Both the position numbers and the translations under genes were made by a program. Below, one piece after another: positions 46,793 to 57,158 of a stretch of 64,000 nucleotides of DNA; within the stretch, counting starts at the first letter, position 1, and each line of letters starts with the position of its first letter. Under the pieces are notes generated by a model, which worked only from the letters and a program-made list of their open reading frames with translations, ran no database searches and was not told where the DNA came from. The stretch comes from Lachnospiraceae bacterium OM04-12BH (GTDB lineage Bacteria; Bacillota; Clostridia; Lachnospirales; Lachnospiraceae): positions 25,243-89,242 of the forward strand of contig QULQ01000013.1 of assembly GCA_003490145.1 (NCBI GenBank), given 5' to 3'.

Positions 46793-47476
46793 ATGAAAAA
46801 AGGTATTTTAGCTACCAAAGTCGGAATGACTCAAATCTTCAATGAAGACGGAACATTAGTTCCTGTTACAGTACTTCAGGCTGGACCCTGTGTAGTAACA
46901 CAGGTTAAGACCGTAGAGAATGACGGTTACAGCGCAGTACAGGTTGGATTTGTTGACAAGAAAGAAAAGGCTGTTAACAAAGACAAGGCTGGAAAGAAGG
47001 AAGTAATCCACAGACACGGCGTTAACAAAGCATTAAAGGGACACTTCGAAAAGGCTGGCGTATCCTGCAAGAGATACATCAGAGAGTTCCGCTTTGAAAA
47101 TGCAGAGGAGTATACACTCGGAAGCGAAATTAAAGCCGATATGTTTGCAGCCGGAGATAAGATTGATGCATCTGCTATTTCCAAAGGTAAGGGATTCCAG
47201 GGCGCAATCAAGAGACTCGGTCAGCACAGAGGTCCCATGGCTCATGGTTCCAAATTCCATCGTCATCAGGGTTCCAACGGTGCATGTTCATCACCGAGCC
47301 GTGTATTCAAAGGCAAAGGAATGCCCGGTCACATGGGCTGCGTAAAGGTTACCGTACAGAACCTTGAGGTTGTACGTGTAGATGCAGAGAACAATCTGCT
47401 TCTGGTAAAGGGTGCAGTACCCGGACCTAAGAAAGCCTTAGTGACAATCAAAGAAACTGTAAAGGCTAATGCATAA
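46793..47476 (+). CDS. rplC: 50S ribosomal protein L3
   Basis: Ribosomal protein L3, 227 residues, which binds 23S rRNA near the peptidyl-transferase centre. The start [16 protein letters not shown] is typical, and the M-A-H-G-S-K-F-H-R loop, the site of the conserved methylated glutamine region in other species, is present. GGAGG is upstream of the ATG. Second in the S10 operon; 74 bases after rpsJ. Confidence 0.98.
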   Translation: MKKGILATKVGMTQIFNEDGTLVPVTVLQAGPCVVTQVKTVENDGYSAVQVGFVDKKEKAVNKDKAGKKEVIHRHGVNKALKGHFEKAGVSCKRYIREFRFENAEEYTLGSEIKADMFAAGDKIDASAISKGKGFQGAIKRLGQHRGPMAHGSKFHRHQGSNGACSSPSRVFKGKGMPGHMGCVKVTVQNLEVVRVDAENNLLLVKGAVPGPKKALVTIKETVKANA

Positions 47477-47510
47477 GCAGCCTGAAAGATGAAAGGAGGA
47501 CCATTCAGAA

Positions 47511-48131
47511 ATGGCAAACGTATCTGTTTATAATATGGAAGGCAAGGAAGTTGGCACAATCGAATTAAACGATGCGGTATTTGGTGTTAAAGTAAATGAG
47601 CACCTGGTACACATGGCAGTTGTACAGCAGCTTGCTAATAATCGTCAGGGAACACAGAAAGCAAAGACTCGCTCTGAAGTTTCCGGTGGCGGAAGAAAAC
47701 CCTGGAGACAGAAAGGAACCGGTCATGCAAGACAGGGTTCAACAAGATCTCCCCAGTGGACAGGCGGCGGCGTAGTATTCGCACCCGTACCGAGAGATTA
47801 TTCCTTCAAGTTAAACAAGAAGGAAAAGAGAGCAGCTCTTAAGTCCGCTCTTACAAGCAGAGTAGAGGCTGGCAAGCTGATCGTGGTTGACGAGCTGAAG
47901 TTCGATGAGATCAAGACAAAGAAGTTCCAGGCAGTTCTTGATAACTTAAAGGTAAGCAAGGCTCTGGTTGTTCTTGCAGAGAACGATGAGAAGGTTGTTA
48001 TGTCAGCAAGAAACATCCCTGCTGTAAAGACAGCACTCACCAATACAATTAATGTATATGACATTTTAAAGGGCGATACACTGGTTCTTACAAAGGACGC
48101 AGTCGCTAAGATCGAGGAGGTGTATGCATAA
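47511..48131 (+). CDS. rplD: 50S ribosomal protein L4
   Basis: Ribosomal protein L4, 206 residues, lining the nascent-peptide exit tunnel. The extended loop holds [22 protein letters not shown], the region where macrolide-resistance changes occur elsewhere; it reads as normal here. AAAGGAGG is upstream. Its stop overlaps the start of rplW by one base. In Escherichia coli L4 regulates the S10 operon; whether it does so here is unknown. Confidence 0.98.
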   Translation: MANVSVYNMEGKEVGTIELNDAVFGVKVNEHLVHMAVVQQLANNRQGTQKAKTRSEVSGGGRKPWRQKGTGHARQGSTRSPQWTGGGVVFAPVPRDYSFKLNKKEKRAALKSALTSRVEAGKLIVVDELKFDEIKTKKFQAVLDNLKVSKALVVLAENDEKVVMSARNIPAVKTALTNTINVYDILKGDTLVLTKDAVAKIEEVYA

Positions 48132-48430
48132 TGGCAGCAATTCAGTATTATGACGTTATCCTTAAGCCGGTTGTTACCGAAAAGAGTATGGCTGGCATGA
48201 GCGAAAAGAAATATACTTTTCTTGTTCACCCCGAAGCAAATAAGACAATGATCAAAGAAGCTGTTGAGAAGATGTTCGAAGGTGCAAAGGTTAAGAAAGT
48301 AAACACCATGAACCTCGATGGAAAGACCAAGAGACGTGGAATGACCTTCGGCCAGACAGCAAAGACAAAGAAAGCTATCGTATGGCTTACAGAGGACAGC
48401 AAGGACATCGAGATCTTTGCAGGACTGTAA
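48131..48430 (+). CDS. rplW: 50S ribosomal protein L23
   Basis: Ribosomal protein L23, 99 residues, beside the tunnel exit where the signal recognition particle and trigger factor bind. Features are [12 protein letters not shown] and [12 protein letters not shown]. The ATG overlaps the rplD stop by one base (TAATG), so translation is coupled. The RBS is GAGGAGG at the end of rplD. Confidence 0.97.
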   Translation: MAAIQYYDVILKPVVTEKSMAGMSEKKYTFLVHPEANKTMIKEAVEKMFEGAKVKKVNTMNLDGKTKRRGMTFGQTAKTKKAIVWLTEDSKDIEIFAGL

Positions 48431-48511
48431 GATCCGGTAACAGGTAAAAGTCAGTTAAATATGCACAAACAAGTGCGATAAGAAATGTAGAACTCGAAAG
48501 GAGAAAAAGAA

Positions 48512-49354
48512 ATGGGAATTAAGAGTTATAACCCATATACACCTTCCAGAAGAAATATGACCGGTTCTGATTTCTCAGAGATCACAAAGAAGACTCCTGA
48601 AAAGGCTCTTTGCGTATCCCTTGACAAGAACGCTGGTCGTAACAATCAGGGTAAGATCACAGTAAGACACCGCGGAGGCGGTTCCAGAAGAAAATACAGA
48701 CTGGTAGACTTTAAGAGAAACGCTAAGGACGGCGTTCCCGCAACAGTAATTGGAATCGAGTACGATCCCAACAGAACAGCAAACATCGCGCTGATCTGCT
48801 ATGCAGACGGTGAAAAGGCTTATATCCTTGCTCCCGAAGGACTGACAGATGGCATGAAGGTCATGAACGGTCCTGAAGCAGAAGTAAGAGTTGGTAACTG
48901 CCTTCCTTTGGCAGCTATCCCGGTTGGTACCCAGGTGCACAATATCGAGCTTCATCCCGGCAAGGGCGGTCAGCTGGTTCGTTCCGCTGGTAACAGCGCA
49001 CAGCTGATGGCAAAAGAAGGTAAGTATGCAACACTTCGTCTTCCTTCAGGCGAAATGAGAATGGTTCCTCTTGAATGCAGAGCAACCGTAGGTGTTGTTG
49101 GTAATGTAGACCACAGCCTGATCAACATCGGTAAGGCTGGGCGTAAGCGTCATATGGGTATCCGTCCTACAGTCCGCGGTTCCGTTATGAACCCGAATGA
49201 CCATCCTCATGGTGGTGGTGAAGGTAAGACCGGTATCGGACGTCCGGGTCCCTGCACACCTTGGGGCAAGCCTGCTCTTGGCCTTAAGACCCGTAAGAGA
49301 AAAGCTTCTGACAAGCTGATTGTAAGAAGAAGAAACGGTAAGGCTATTAAATAA
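48512..49354 (+). CDS. rplB: 50S ribosomal protein L2
   Basis: Ribosomal protein L2, 280 residues, needed for peptidyl-transferase activity and subunit joining. Typical blocks are [15 protein letters not shown] and the C-terminal [13 protein letters not shown], which includes the conserved histidine. GAAAGGAG upstream of the ATG. 81 bases after rplW. Confidence 0.98.
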   Translation: MGIKSYNPYTPSRRNMTGSDFSEITKKTPEKALCVSLDKNAGRNNQGKITVRHRGGGSRRKYRLVDFKRNAKDGVPATVIGIEYDPNRTANIALICYADGEKAYILAPEGLTDGMKVMNGPEAEVRVGNCLPLAAIPVGTQVHNIELHPGKGGQLVRSAGNSAQLMAKEGKYATLRLPSGEMRMVPLECRATVGVVGNVDHSLINIGKAGRKRHMGIRPTVRGSVMNPNDHPHGGGEGKTGIGRPGPCTPWGKPALGLKTRKRKASDKLIVRRRNGKAIK

Positions 49355-49373
49355 TTAAGGAGGAGAGAAGAAA

Positions 49374-49655
49374 ATGGCTAGATCACTGAAAAAAGGACCT
49401 TTTGCAGATGCAAGTTTACTGAAAAAAGTAGATGCAATGAATGCAGCAGGACAGAAGCAGGTCATCAAGACCTGGTCCCGTCGTTCTACAATCTTCCCCT
49501 CTTTTGTGGGACACACATTTGCAGTACACGACGGAAGAAAGCATGTGCCTGTATATGTAACAGAAGATATGGTTGGACATAAGTTAGGCGAATTCGTGGC
49601 AACCAGAACCTATAGAGGACACGGAAAAGACGAAAAGAAGTCAAAAGTAAGATAA
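49374..49655 (+). CDS. rpsS: 30S ribosomal protein S19
   Basis: Ribosomal protein S19, 93 residues, in the head of the 30S near the A-site finger. The start [10 protein letters not shown] is standard; the W-S-R-R-S-T-I-F-P and G-H-K-L-G-E-F motifs are intact. AAGGAGGAG precedes the ATG. 14 bases before rplV. Confidence 0.97.
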   Translation: MARSLKKGPFADASLLKKVDAMNAAGQKQVIKTWSRRSTIFPSFVGHTFAVHDGRKHVPVYVTEDMVGHKLGEFVATRTYRGHGKDEKKSKVR

Positions 49656-49669
49656 GGAGGTTTTTGGCA

Positions 49670-50056
49670 ATGGCAAAAGGACATAGATCCCAGATTAAAA
49701 GAGAAAGAAATGCGCAGAAAGATACAAGACCTTCAGCTAAGTTATCTTATGCAAGAGTGTCTGTACAGAAAGCATGTTTCGTTTTAGATGCCATCAGGGG
49801 CAAAGATGTTACAACAGCCCTGGCAATTTTAGAGTATAATCCCAGATATGCTTCCAGCATCATCAAGAAGTTGCTTGAGTCTGCAATCGCAAATGCAGAG
49901 AACAACAACGGAATGAATGTAGAAAACCTTTATATTGCAGAATGCTATGCAGATAAGGGACCTACTATGAAGCGTGTAAAACCGAGAGCACAGGGAAGGG
50001 CTTACAGAATCGAGAAGAGAATGAGCCACATCACAGTTGTGCTTGATGAAAGATAG
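49670..50056 (+). CDS. rplV: 50S ribosomal protein L22
   Basis: Ribosomal protein L22, 128 residues, whose beta-hairpin lines the exit tunnel. The C-terminal hairpin M-K-R-V-K-P-R-A-Q-G-R-A-Y-R is intact. ATG at 49670 (M-A-K-G-H-R-S-Q) has AAGGAGG nine bases upstream; the TTG at 49664 is too close to the ribosome binding site. 12 bases before rpsC. Confidence 0.97.
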   Translation: MAKGHRSQIKRERNAQKDTRPSAKLSYARVSVQKACFVLDAIRGKDVTTALAILEYNPRYASSIIKKLLESAIANAENNNGMNVENLYIAECYADKGPTMKRVKPRAQGRAYRIEKRMSHITVVLDER

Positions 50057-50068
50057 GAGGAAGAGTAA

Positions 50069-50740
50069 ATGGGACAGAAAGTTAATCCCCACGGCATGAG
50101 AGTCGGTGTTATTAAGGATTGGGATTCTAAATGGTATGCAGATGCAGAGTTTTCTGATTACCTTGTTGAAGACTATAACATCAGAAAATTCCTGAAGAAG
50201 AAATTATACAGTGCCGGCATTTCCAAGATTGAGATCGAAAGAGCAGCAGGCAGAGTAAAGGTTATCATCTACACAGCTAAGCCCGGTGTTGTAATCGGTA
50301 AGGGCGGTGCAGAAATCGAAGTTACCAAGAAGGAACTTTCCAAGCTGACCGGCAAGAAAGTACTTGTTGATATCAAAGAGATCAAGAGACCTGACAGAGA
50401 TGCACAGCTTGTTGCAGAGAATATCGCACAGCAGCTTGAAAACCGTGTATCCTTCAGACGTGCTATGAAGTCCTGTATGGGCAGAACCATGAAGGCTGGC
50501 GCTCTTGGTATTAAGACTTCCTGCTCAGGACGTCTTGGCGGAGCTGATATGGCCCGTACAGAGTTCTACAGCGACGGAACTATCCCGCTTCAGACATTAC
50601 GTGCTGATATCGAGTATGGTTTCGCAGAAGCAAACACAACCTACGGTAAGGTAGGCGTTAAAGTATGGATCTACAAGGGTGAAGTACTTCCTACTAAGAA
50701 GAATGAAGAAAAAACAGTGCAGGAAGGGAGCGATAAATAA
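50069..50740 (+). CDS. rpsC: 30S ribosomal protein S3
   Basis: Ribosomal protein S3, 223 residues, at the mRNA entry tunnel with helicase-like action. The start [12 protein letters not shown] and the KH-domain motif V-I-G-K-G-G-A-E-I are present, with the C-terminal domain [21 protein letters not shown] lies upstream. The stop overlaps the start of rplP by one base. Confidence 0.97.
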   Translation: MGQKVNPHGMRVGVIKDWDSKWYADAEFSDYLVEDYNIRKFLKKKLYSAGISKIEIERAAGRVKVIIYTAKPGVVIGKGGAEIEVTKKELSKLTGKKVLVDIKEIKRPDRDAQLVAENIAQQLENRVSFRRAMKSCMGRTMKAGALGIKTSCSGRLGGADMARTEFYSDGTIPLQTLRADIEYGFAEANTTYGKVGVKVWIYKGEVLPTKKNEEKTVQEGSDK

Positions 50741-51177
50741 TGTTAATGCCTAAAAGAGTTAAACGTCGTAAACAGTTCCGTGGCACCATGAGAGGAAAAG
50801 CAACCCGTGGCAACACAATTTCTTACGGTGATTTCGGTATTGTAGCATTAGAGCCTTGCTGGATCAAGTCAAACCAGATCGAGGCAGCCCGTATTGCTAT
50901 GACACGTTATGTAAAGCGTGGCGGTAAGGTTTGGATCAAGATTTTCCCTGACAAGCCGGTAACAGCTAAGCCTGCTGAAACTCGTATGGGTTCCGGTAAA
51001 GGTGCATTAGAGTACTGGGTAGCAGTAGTAAAGCCCGGCCGTGTAATGTTTGAAATCTCAGGAGTAGCCGAAGAAACAGCTAGAGAAGCATTAAGACTTG
51101 CAACTCACAAGCTTCCCTGCAAGTGCAAGATCGTTTCTAAGGCAGACTTGGAAGGCGGTGTATCAAATGAAGACTAA
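50740..51177 (+). CDS. rplP: 50S ribosomal protein L16
   Basis: Ribosomal protein L16, 145 residues, close to the tRNA acceptor arms in the A and P sites. The start [11 protein letters not shown] matches the family, and the G-S-G-K-G and conserved arginine at the R-M-G-S region are present. Begins at the last base of rpsC and overlaps the start of rpmC by 11 bases, an uncommonly tight packing. Confidence 0.97.
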   Translation: MLMPKRVKRRKQFRGTMRGKATRGNTISYGDFGIVALEPCWIKSNQIEAARIAMTRYVKRGGKVWIKIFPDKPVTAKPAETRMGSGKGALEYWVAVVKPGRVMFEISGVAEETAREALRLATHKLPCKCKIVSKADLEGGVSNED

Positions 51178-51373
51178 CAAGTATGTAGAAGATTTAAATG
51201 CGAGATCAGCTGCAGAATTAGCACAGGATTTAGTAGCTGCTAAGAAAGAACTTTTCAATTTGAGATTCCAGAATGCAACCAACCAGCTGGATAATACAGC
51301 AAGAATTAAAGAAGTAAGAAAAAACATTGCAAGAATTCAGACCGTTATTACAAAGAAGCAGAAAGAAGCTTAA
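51167..51373 (+). CDS. rpmC: 50S ribosomal protein L29
   Basis: Ribosomal protein L29, 68 residues, at the exit tunnel beside L23. The start at 51167 ([10 protein letters not shown]) lies within the rplP end; the longer frame beginning at 51098 is read in a different phase of rplP and is not real. Conserved pattern E-L-F-N-L-R-F-Q and I-A-R-I-Q-T-V. 42 bases before rpsQ. Confidence 0.95.
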   Translation: MKTNKYVEDLNARSAAELAQDLVAAKKELFNLRFQNATNQLDNTARIKEVRKNIARIQTVITKKQKEA

Positions 51374-51415
51374 GGTTGTAAACTGAATTTCAAGAAAGGA
51401 AAGGAGACTTAAGTC

Positions 51416-51670
51416 GTGGAAAGAAATTTAAGAAAAACACGTACCGGTAAAGTTATCAGTGATAAGATGGATAAGACAATCGTTGTTGCTATCGAAGAGC
51501 ACGTTAAGCATCCTCTTTACAAAAAGGTTGTTAAGAATACCTACAAGTTAAAGGCACATGATGAGAACAATGAATGCCATATCGGAGATACTGTTAAAGT
51601 TATGGAAACAAGACCTTTATCCAAGGACAAGAGATGGAGACTTGTTGAGATCGTAGAGAAAGCCAAATAG
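51416..51670 (+). CDS. rpsQ: 30S ribosomal protein S17
   Basis: Ribosomal protein S17, 84 residues, an early 16S binder of the S12-S17 platform region. Motifs R-K-T-R-T-G-K-V-I and D-K-M-D-K-T-I-V-V are typical. The start is GTG at 51416 with AAAGGAG upstream. Normal length. Confidence 0.95.
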   Translation: MERNLRKTRTGKVISDKMDKTIVVAIEEHVKHPLYKKVVKNTYKLKAHDENNECHIGDTVKVMETRPLSKDKRWRLVEIVEKAK

Positions 51671-51708
51671 CATAAGGCTATGGATAGTAATTTTGGAAGG
51701 AGATTAGC

Positions 51709-52077
51709 ATGATTCAACAGGAAAGTAGACTGAAGGTCGCTGATAACACAGGTGCTAAGGAAATCCTCTGCATCAGAGTTATGGGCGGTTCTACAAGAAG
51801 ATATGCACAGATCGGCGATGTGATCGTTGCTACTGTTAAAGATGCAACACCAGGCGGCGTTGTAAAGAAGGGTGATGTAGTAAAGGCTGTAGTTGTCCGT
51901 TCTGTAAAAGGCGCACGTCGTAAGGACGGTTCCTATATTAGATTTGACGAAAATGCTGCTGTTATCATTAAAGATGATAAGACTCCCAGAGGAACCCGTA
52001 TTTTTGGACCGGTAGCAAGAGAGCTTCGTGAGAAACAGTTCATGAAAATTGTTTCCCTGGCTCCCGAAGTATTATAG
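51709..52077 (+). CDS. rplN: 50S ribosomal protein L14
   Basis: Ribosomal protein L14, 122 residues, at the subunit interface. Features are [17 protein letters not shown] and the C-terminal [18 protein letters not shown] precedes the ATG. Its end carries the RBS of rplX; only 12 bases separate them. Confidence 0.98.
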   Translation: MIQQESRLKVADNTGAKEILCIRVMGGSTRRYAQIGDVIVATVKDATPGGVVKKGDVVKAVVVRSVKGARRKDGSYIRFDENAAVIIKDDKTPRGTRIFGPVARELREKQFMKIVSLAPEVL

Positions 52078-52089
52078 GAGGATACAGGC

Positions 52090-52401
52090 ATGGCAAGCTT
52101 AAAAATTAAAAAGGGCGATACCGTTAAGGTTATCGCCGGTAAAGATAACGGAAAAGAAGGCAAGGTGCTTTCTGTAGACGCTAAGAACCATAAGGTTGTT
52201 GTAGAGGGTGTTGGCGTTGTTACAAAGCACACAAAGCCTTCAGCAGCTAACCAGAATGGTGGAATTATTCAAAAAGAAGCTCCCATTGATATTTCAAACG
52301 TAATGCTCGTTCACAACGGAAAGACTACAAGAGTAGGCTTCAAGATTGAAGGCGACAAGAAGGTACGTTTTGCAAAGTCAACTGGCGAAGTAATTGACTA
52401 A
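52090..52401 (+). CDS. rplX: 50S ribosomal protein L24
   Basis: Ribosomal protein L24, 103 residues, a first-stage initiator of 50S assembly. The KOW motif K-G-D-T-V-K-V-I-A-G-K-D-N-G-K-E-G-K-V is at the N-terminus. AGGAGG precedes it. Within the spc part of the cluster. Confidence 0.97.
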   Translation: MASLKIKKGDTVKVIAGKDNGKEGKVLSVDAKNHKVVVEGVGVVTKHTKPSAANQNGGIIQKEAPIDISNVMLVHNGKTTRVGFKIEGDKKVRFAKSTGEVID

Positions 52402-52425
52402 TTCTTGGAAAGGAGAACTGGAAGC

Positions 52426-52965
52426 GTGAGCAGACTGAAAGATTTATATAATGATGAGATCGTAGATGCTTTAACCAAAAAGTTTGGTTATAAGAATGTG
52501 ATGGAAGTACCCAAGCTTGACAAGATCGTAATCAACATGGGCGTAGGCGAAGCTAAGGATAACGCAAAGCTTCTTGAGTCCGCTGTTAAGGATCTTGAAA
52601 CCATTACCGGTCAGAAGGCTGTACTTACCAGAGCAAAGAAATCTGTTGCTAACTTCAAGATCAGAGAAGGACTGGCAATCGGATGTAAGGTTACACTCCG
52701 CGGCGAGAGAATGTATGAGTTCCTTGATCGTCTTGTGAACCTGGCACTGCCTCGTGTACGTGACTTCAGAGGTGTTAACCCCAATTCATTTGATGGAAGA
52801 GGAAATTACTCCCTTGGTATCAAGGAGCAGCTGATCTTCCCTGAAATCGAATATGATAAGGTTGACAAGGTAAGAGGTATGGACATCATCTTTGTTACAA
52901 CAGCAAAGACTGATGAAGAAGGACGCGAGTTATTGAGATTATTCAATATGCCGTTTGCAAAGTAA
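52426..52965 (+). CDS. rplE: 50S ribosomal protein L5
   Basis: Ribosomal protein L5, 179 residues with the GTG start at 52426 (S-R-L-K-D-L-Y), the usual length; the longer frame starting at 52405 adds residues from the RBS region itself (AAAGGAGAAC). The 5S rRNA-binding features V-I-N-M-G-V-G-E-A and [11 protein letters not shown] are present. 20 bases before the S14 gene. Confidence 0.96.
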   Translation: MSRLKDLYNDEIVDALTKKFGYKNVMEVPKLDKIVINMGVGEAKDNAKLLESAVKDLETITGQKAVLTRAKKSVANFKIREGLAIGCKVTLRGERMYEFLDRLVNLALPRVRDFRGVNPNSFDGRGNYSLGIKEQLIFPEIEYDKVDKVRGMDIIFVTTAKTDEEGRELLRLFNMPFAK

Positions 52966-52985
52966 GAAGGAGGTAAATAGAATCC

Positions 52986-53171
52986 ATGGCTAAGACTTCA
53001 ATGAAGATTAAACAGCAGCGTAAACCTAAATTCTCTACAAGAGAATACACACGTTGCAAAATTTGTGGACGTCCCCACTCTGTTTTGAAAAAGTACGGAA
53101 TCTGCAGAATTTGCTTCCGTGAACTGGCATATAAGGGTCAGATTCCCGGTGTTAAGAAAGCAAGTTGGTAG
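52986..53171 (+). CDS. rpsZ: 30S ribosomal protein S14, zinc-binding type Z
   Basis: Ribosomal protein S14, 61 residues, the short zinc-ribbon form. Two C-x-x-C pairs are visible: C-K-I-C and C-R-I-C. This form is typical of most Firmicutes; a longer cysteine-free form sometimes exists elsewhere in a genome for zinc starvation. GGAGGTAAATAG is upstream of the ATG. Confidence 0.96.
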   Translation: MAKTSMKIKQQRKPKFSTREYTRCKICGRPHSVLKKYGICRICFRELAYKGQIPGVKKASW

Positions 53172-53196
53172 GCAATAATTTAAGGAGGAAAAAAGA

Positions 53197-53598
53197 ATGA
53201 CAATGAGTGACCCTATTGCAGATATGCTTACAAGAATCCGTAATGCAAATACTGCAAAACACGATACAGTAGATGTTCCCTCTTCCAAAATGAAGCTCGC
53301 AATTGCAGATATTCTTGTAGAGGAAGGATACATTAAGAAATATGACCTGATCGACGAAGGAAGCTTCAAGACGATCCGCATCACATTAAAGTATGGTGCA
53401 GACAGAAATGAGAAGATCATTTCCGGATTAAAGAGAATCAGCAAGCCTGGTCTTCGTATTTATGCAGGCAAGGATGAACTCCCAAGAGTACTTGGCGGAC
53501 TCGGTATCGCTATCATCTCCACCAATCAGGGTGTCATCACAGATAAGAAAGCAAGAGAGCTTCAGGTAGGCGGGGAAGTACTCGCATACGTTTGGTAA
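53197..53598 (+). CDS. rpsH: 30S ribosomal protein S8
   Basis: Ribosomal protein S8, 133 residues, a central-domain 16S binder that also regulates the spc operon by binding its mRNA in Escherichia coli. Family features [12 protein letters not shown] and the C-terminal G-G-E-V-L-A-Y-V-W are intact. AAGGAGGAAAA is upstream. I saw no obvious S8 mRNA site near rplE. Confidence 0.97.
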   Translation: MTMSDPIADMLTRIRNANTAKHDTVDVPSSKMKLAIADILVEEGYIKKYDLIDEGSFKTIRITLKYGADRNEKIISGLKRISKPGLRIYAGKDELPRVLGGLGIAIISTNQGVITDKKARELQVGGEVLAYVW

Positions 53599-53644
53599 TA
53601 AGAAACTCAAAGGTTTGTTTCATTAATTTATAGGAGGTACGGGC

Positions 53645-54187
53645 ATGTCACGTATAGGAAGAATGCCAATCGCAATTCCTGCAGGAGTTACTGTAGAGGT
53701 TGCAGAAAATAATAAAGTGACTGTAAAAGGTCCTAAAGGAACACTGGAAAGAGTGCTTCCGGCAGAAATGGAGATCACGGTTGAAGGCGCAGAAGTAATC
53801 GTTAAGAGACCCAATGATCTGAAGAAGATGAAGTCCTTACATGGTCTGACAAGAACACTGATCCACAACATGGTTGTTGGTGTTACTGATGGCTATGAGA
53901 AGAAACTGGAAGTAAACGGTGTTGGTTACAGGGCAGCAAAGTCAGGTAATAAGCTGACCTTATCTTTAGGATATTCTCATCCGGTTGAGATGATCGATCC
54001 TGAAGGAATCGAGACAGTTCTTGACGGACAGAACCTTATCATCGTAAAGGGTATTGATAAAGAAAAAGTTGGCCAATTCGCAGCTGAAATCAGAGATAAG
54101 AGAAGACCTGAGCCTTACAAGGGCAAGGGAATCAAGTATGTTGATGAGACTATCAGACGTAAAGTTGGTAAGACTGGTAAGAAATAA
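53645..54187 (+). CDS. rplF: 50S ribosomal protein L6
   Basis: Ribosomal protein L6, 180 residues, near the GTPase-associated centre. The start M-S-R-I-G-R-M-P-I and the late motif [13 protein letters not shown] are typical. AGGAGG upstream. The two similar L6 domains appear complete. Confidence 0.97.
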   Translation: MSRIGRMPIAIPAGVTVEVAENNKVTVKGPKGTLERVLPAEMEITVEGAEVIVKRPNDLKKMKSLHGLTRTLIHNMVVGVTDGYEKKLEVNGVGYRAAKSGNKLTLSLGYSHPVEMIDPEGIETVLDGQNLIIVKGIDKEKVGQFAAEIRDKRRPEPYKGKGIKYVDETIRRKVGKTGKK

Positions 54188-54207
54188 GAGATAAGGAGAG
54201 TGTAAAA

Positions 54208-54576
54208 ATGGTTAGTAAGGAATCAAGACAGAAAGTTCGTGTTAAGAAGCACATGAAAATTCGTAACCGTTTCAGCGGAACAGCGCAGAGACCACGTTTA
54301 GCTGTGTTCAGAAGTAATAATCATATGTATGCTCAAATTATTGACGATACAGTTGGCAATACTTTAGTTTCAGCATCTACTCTTGAGAAGGATGTAAAGG
54401 CTGAGCTTGAAAAAACCAATAACGTTGATGCAGCAGCATATCTTGGAACTGTAATTGCTAAGAGAGCAATTGAAAAAGGTATTGATACCGTAGTCTTTGA
54501 CAGAGGCGGCTTTATATACCAGGGTAAGATCGAAGCATTAGCAGATGCAGCCAGAGAAGCTGGCTTAAAATTCTAG
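54208..54576 (+). CDS. rplR: 50S ribosomal protein L18
   Basis: Ribosomal protein L18, 122 residues, a 5S rRNA binder. Motifs [16 protein letters not shown] and V-V-F-D-R-G-G-F are present. AAGGAGAG is upstream. 19 bases before rpsE. Confidence 0.97.
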   Translation: MVSKESRQKVRVKKHMKIRNRFSGTAQRPRLAVFRSNNHMYAQIIDDTVGNTLVSASTLEKDVKAELEKTNNVDAAAYLGTVIAKRAIEKGIDTVVFDRGGFIYQGKIEALADAAREAGLKF

Positions 54577-54595
54577 GAAAGGAAGACGTGTAATC

Positions 54596-55102
54596 ATGAA
54601 GAATATCATAGATGTAAGCCAGTTAGAGTTAAATGATAAAGTTGTTACCATCAAGCGTGTAACAAAGACCGTAAAGGGTGGACGTAACATGAGATTTACC
54701 GCACTTGTAGTTGTAGGTGACGGTAATGGCCATGTTGGTGCAGGACTTGGAAAGGCTGTAGAAATTCCCGAAGCTATCCGTAAGGGAAAAGAAGATGCTA
54801 TGAAGCACATCGTCAGCATTCCTCTTGATGAGAACAATTCTATCACCCATGACTTCATCGGTAAGTACGGTTCCGCAAACGTTCTTTTAAAGAAGGCTCC
54901 CGAAGGTACCGGTATCATCGCTGGTGGTCCTGCACGTATCGTTTGCGAACTTGCAGGAATTAAGAATATCCGTACCAAGTCACTTGGATCCAACAACAAG
55001 CAGAACGTAGTTCTTGCAACAATCGAGGGATTAAGCCAGTTAAAGACTCCTGAAGAGGTAGCAAAGAACCGCGGTAAGTCTGTAGACGAAGTATTAGCAT
55101 AG
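54596..55102 (+). CDS. rpsE: 30S ribosomal protein S5
   Basis: Ribosomal protein S5, 168 residues, important for decoding accuracy. The family pattern [12 protein letters not shown] and V-G-D-G-N-G-H-V-G is intact, including the loop where spectinomycin-resistance changes occur elsewhere. AAAGGAAG upstream. 13 bases before rpmD. Confidence 0.97.
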   Translation: MKNIIDVSQLELNDKVVTIKRVTKTVKGGRNMRFTALVVVGDGNGHVGAGLGKAVEIPEAIRKGKEDAMKHIVSIPLDENNSITHDFIGKYGSANVLLKKAPEGTGIIAGGPARIVCELAGIKNIRTKSLGSNNKQNVVLATIEGLSQLKTPEEVAKNRGKSVDEVLA

Positions 55103-55115
55103 GAGGGAATGTAAG

Positions 55116-55304
55116 ATGGCAGAACAGAAAATGTTAAAGATCACATTAGTGAAATCTCCTATCGGTGCTGTTCCCAAGCAGAAGGCTACTGTAGCATCCA
55201 TGGGACTTCGTAAGCTGAATAAGACAATCGTACTGCCCGACAATGCAGCTACCAGAGGACAGATTCAGCAGATCAGACATTTAGTTAAAGTAGAAGAAGC
55301 ATAA
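55116..55304 (+). CDS. rpmD: 50S ribosomal protein L30
   Basis: Ribosomal protein L30, 62 residues. Features are K-I-T-L-V-K-S-P-I-G and the T-V-A-S-M-G-L-R-K-L-N-K-T. AGGAGGG upstream. Normal length for the bacterial form. Confidence 0.95.
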   Translation: MAEQKMLKITLVKSPIGAVPKQKATVASMGLRKLNKTIVLPDNAATRGQIQQIRHLVKVEEA

Positions 55305-55327
55305 ATTATAGATAAGGAGGTGTCACA

Positions 55328-55774
55328 ATGAGTATTGAATTATCCAACTTAAGCCCTGCAGAAGGTTCTGTAAAGAGTGATAATTTTAGAAGAGGTCGTG
55401 GACACGGTTCAGGAAACGGCAAGACAGCTGGTAAGGGCCACAAGGGTCAGAAAGCTCGTTCAGGAGCACCGAGACCTGGCTTTGAAGGCGGTCAGATGCC
55501 TTTATACAGAAGAATTCCCAAGAGAGGCTTCAATTGCCCCAGCCACAAGGAAATCGTGGGAATTAACTTATCTGCACTCGACAGATTCGAAGATGGCGCA
55601 GTCGTAGACGTAGACGCATTAGTAGAGTCCGGAGTTGTAAGAAACCCTAAGGATGGCGTTAAAATCCTCGGAAATGGAGATATTACCAAAAAGCTTACAG
55701 TCAAAGCAAATGCGTTCAGCGCATCCGCAAAGGAGAAGATTGAAGCTGCTGGTGGAACTGCAGAGGTGATTTAA
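55328..55774 (+). CDS. rplO: 50S ribosomal protein L15
   Basis: Ribosomal protein L15, 148 residues. The basic N-terminal [22 protein letters not shown] motif is intact. AAGGAGGTG precedes the ATG. Its stop overlaps the secY start by one base (TAATG), coupling ribosome and translocon synthesis. Confidence 0.97.
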   Translation: MSIELSNLSPAEGSVKSDNFRRGRGHGSGNGKTAGKGHKGQKARSGAPRPGFEGGQMPLYRRIPKRGFNCPSHKEIVGINLSALDRFEDGAVVDVDALVESGVVRNPKDGVKILGNGDITKKLTVKANAFSASAKEKIEAAGGTAEVI

Positions 55775-57087
55775 TGTTAGAAACCTTAAAAAACGCATTT
55801 AAAATCAAGGAAATTAGAAATAAGATATTATTTACATTTGCCATGCTGGTTGTGATCCGTTTAGGATCACAGCTGCCTGTGCCGGGTGTAGACAGACATT
55901 ATTTTTCTAACTGGTTTGCACAGCAGACAGGTGATGCGTTCAACTTTTTTGATGCCTTTACGGGTGGATCATTCCTAAATATGTCCATTCTGGCACTCAA
56001 TATCACACCCTATATTACATCCTCCATTATCATGCAGCTTCTTACCATTGCAATTCCGAAGCTGGAGGAGATGCAGAGAGACGGGGAAGAGGGAAGAAAG
56101 AAAATGGTTTCCATTACCCGTTATGTAACCGTAGGGCTTGCTTTATTTGAATCTACCGCAATGGCAATCGCATTTGGAGGCAACGGTCTTCTGGAGAATT
56201 ACAATGCACTGAATGTGATCACAGTTATTGCAGCTTTAACAGCAGGTAGTGCCTTCCTTATGTGGGTAGGTGAAAGAATTACTGAAAAGGGTGTTGGAAA
56301 TGGTATTTCCATCGTCCTGGTAATCAATATCATTTCCCGTATTCCACAGGATCTGGCAAGTCTGTTCCAGCAGTTTGTTATCGGAAAGCCGATTGCAACC
56401 GCTGTCTGTGCAGCAGCACTGATCCTTGCGATCATTATAGGAATGGTAGTGCTTGTTATTATACTGAATGACGGCGTTCGTAAGATCCCGGTTCAGTATG
56501 CGAAGAAAATGCAGGGAAGAAAAATGGTCGGCGGACAGACATCCTCTATCCCGCTGAAGATCAACACCGCTGGTGTTATCCCGATCATCTTTGCATCTTC
56601 ACTGATGCAGCTTCCGATTATTATCTGCAGCTTCTTTAAGATTAATGGTACCGGAATATGGGCACATATCTTAAGAGGACTGAATTCCTCTTACTGGTGC
56701 AATCCCAAGGAACCGGTGTATTCCATAGGACTTCTGGTGTATGTTGTACTGGTTATCTTTTTCGCCTACTTCTATACATCCATTACCTTCAATCCACTTG
56801 AGATTGCAGAGAATATGAAAAAGTCCGGCGGATTTATTCCGGGTATCAGACCCGGAAAGCCTACCAGCGAGTATCTGTCAAAGATTTTGAATTATATCAT
56901 TTTCATCGGTGCAGTTGGTCTTACCATTGTTTGCATTATTCCTTATTTCTTCAATGGTATTTTCAATGCTTCCGTATCCTTTGGCGGAACAAGTCTTATC
57001 ATTATCGTCAGCGTTGTGCTTGAGACAATGAAGCAGATCGAATCTCAGATGCTGGTTCGTAATTACAAAGGTTTTTTGAATGACTAA
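55774..57087 (+). CDS. secY: Preprotein translocase subunit SecY
   Basis: The channel subunit of the Sec translocon, 437 residues with ten predicted transmembrane helices. Recognisable segments include G-S-Q-L-P-V-P-G-V, the plug-region S-F-L-N-M-S-I-L-A-L-N-I-T-P-Y-I-T, and cytoplasmic loops R-Y-A-K-K-M-Q-G-R-K. It starts on the last base of rplO. After the stop a hairpin without a T-tract separates it from adk. Confidence 0.97.
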   Translation: MLETLKNAFKIKEIRNKILFTFAMLVVIRLGSQLPVPGVDRHYFSNWFAQQTGDAFNFFDAFTGGSFLNMSILALNITPYITSSIIMQLLTIAIPKLEEMQRDGEEGRKKMVSITRYVTVGLALFESTAMAIAFGGNGLLENYNALNVITVIAALTAGSAFLMWVGERITEKGVGNGISIVLVINIISRIPQDLASLFQQFVIGKPIATAVCAAALILAIIIGMVVLVIILNDGVRKIPVQYAKKMQGRKMVGGQTSSIPLKINTAGVIPIIFASSLMQLPIIICSFFKINGTGIWAHILRGLNSSYWCNPKEPVYSIGLLVYVVLVIFFAYFYTSITFNPLEIAENMKKSGGFIPGIRPGKPTSEYLSKILNYIIFIGAVGLTIVCIIPYFFNGIFNASVSFGGTSLIIIVSVVLETMKQIESQMLVRNYKGFLND

Positions 57088-57101
57088 GATGAATTAAAAT
57101 T

Positions 57102-57136
57102 TAGAGGTTGTGGGGAAGGGATTCCCCTGACCTCTA
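57102..57136 (+). promoter_or_regulatory. Large hairpin between secY and adk
   Basis: TAGAGGT (57102-57108) pairs with ACCTCTA (57130-57136); inside, GGGGAA pairs with TTCCCC around a GGGA loop. No T-run follows, so it is not a classical terminator; it may be an mRNA processing or stability element, placed 22 bases before the adk start. Confidence 0.55.
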
Positions 57137-57158
57137 TATTGCGTAATGGAGGGTAAAG

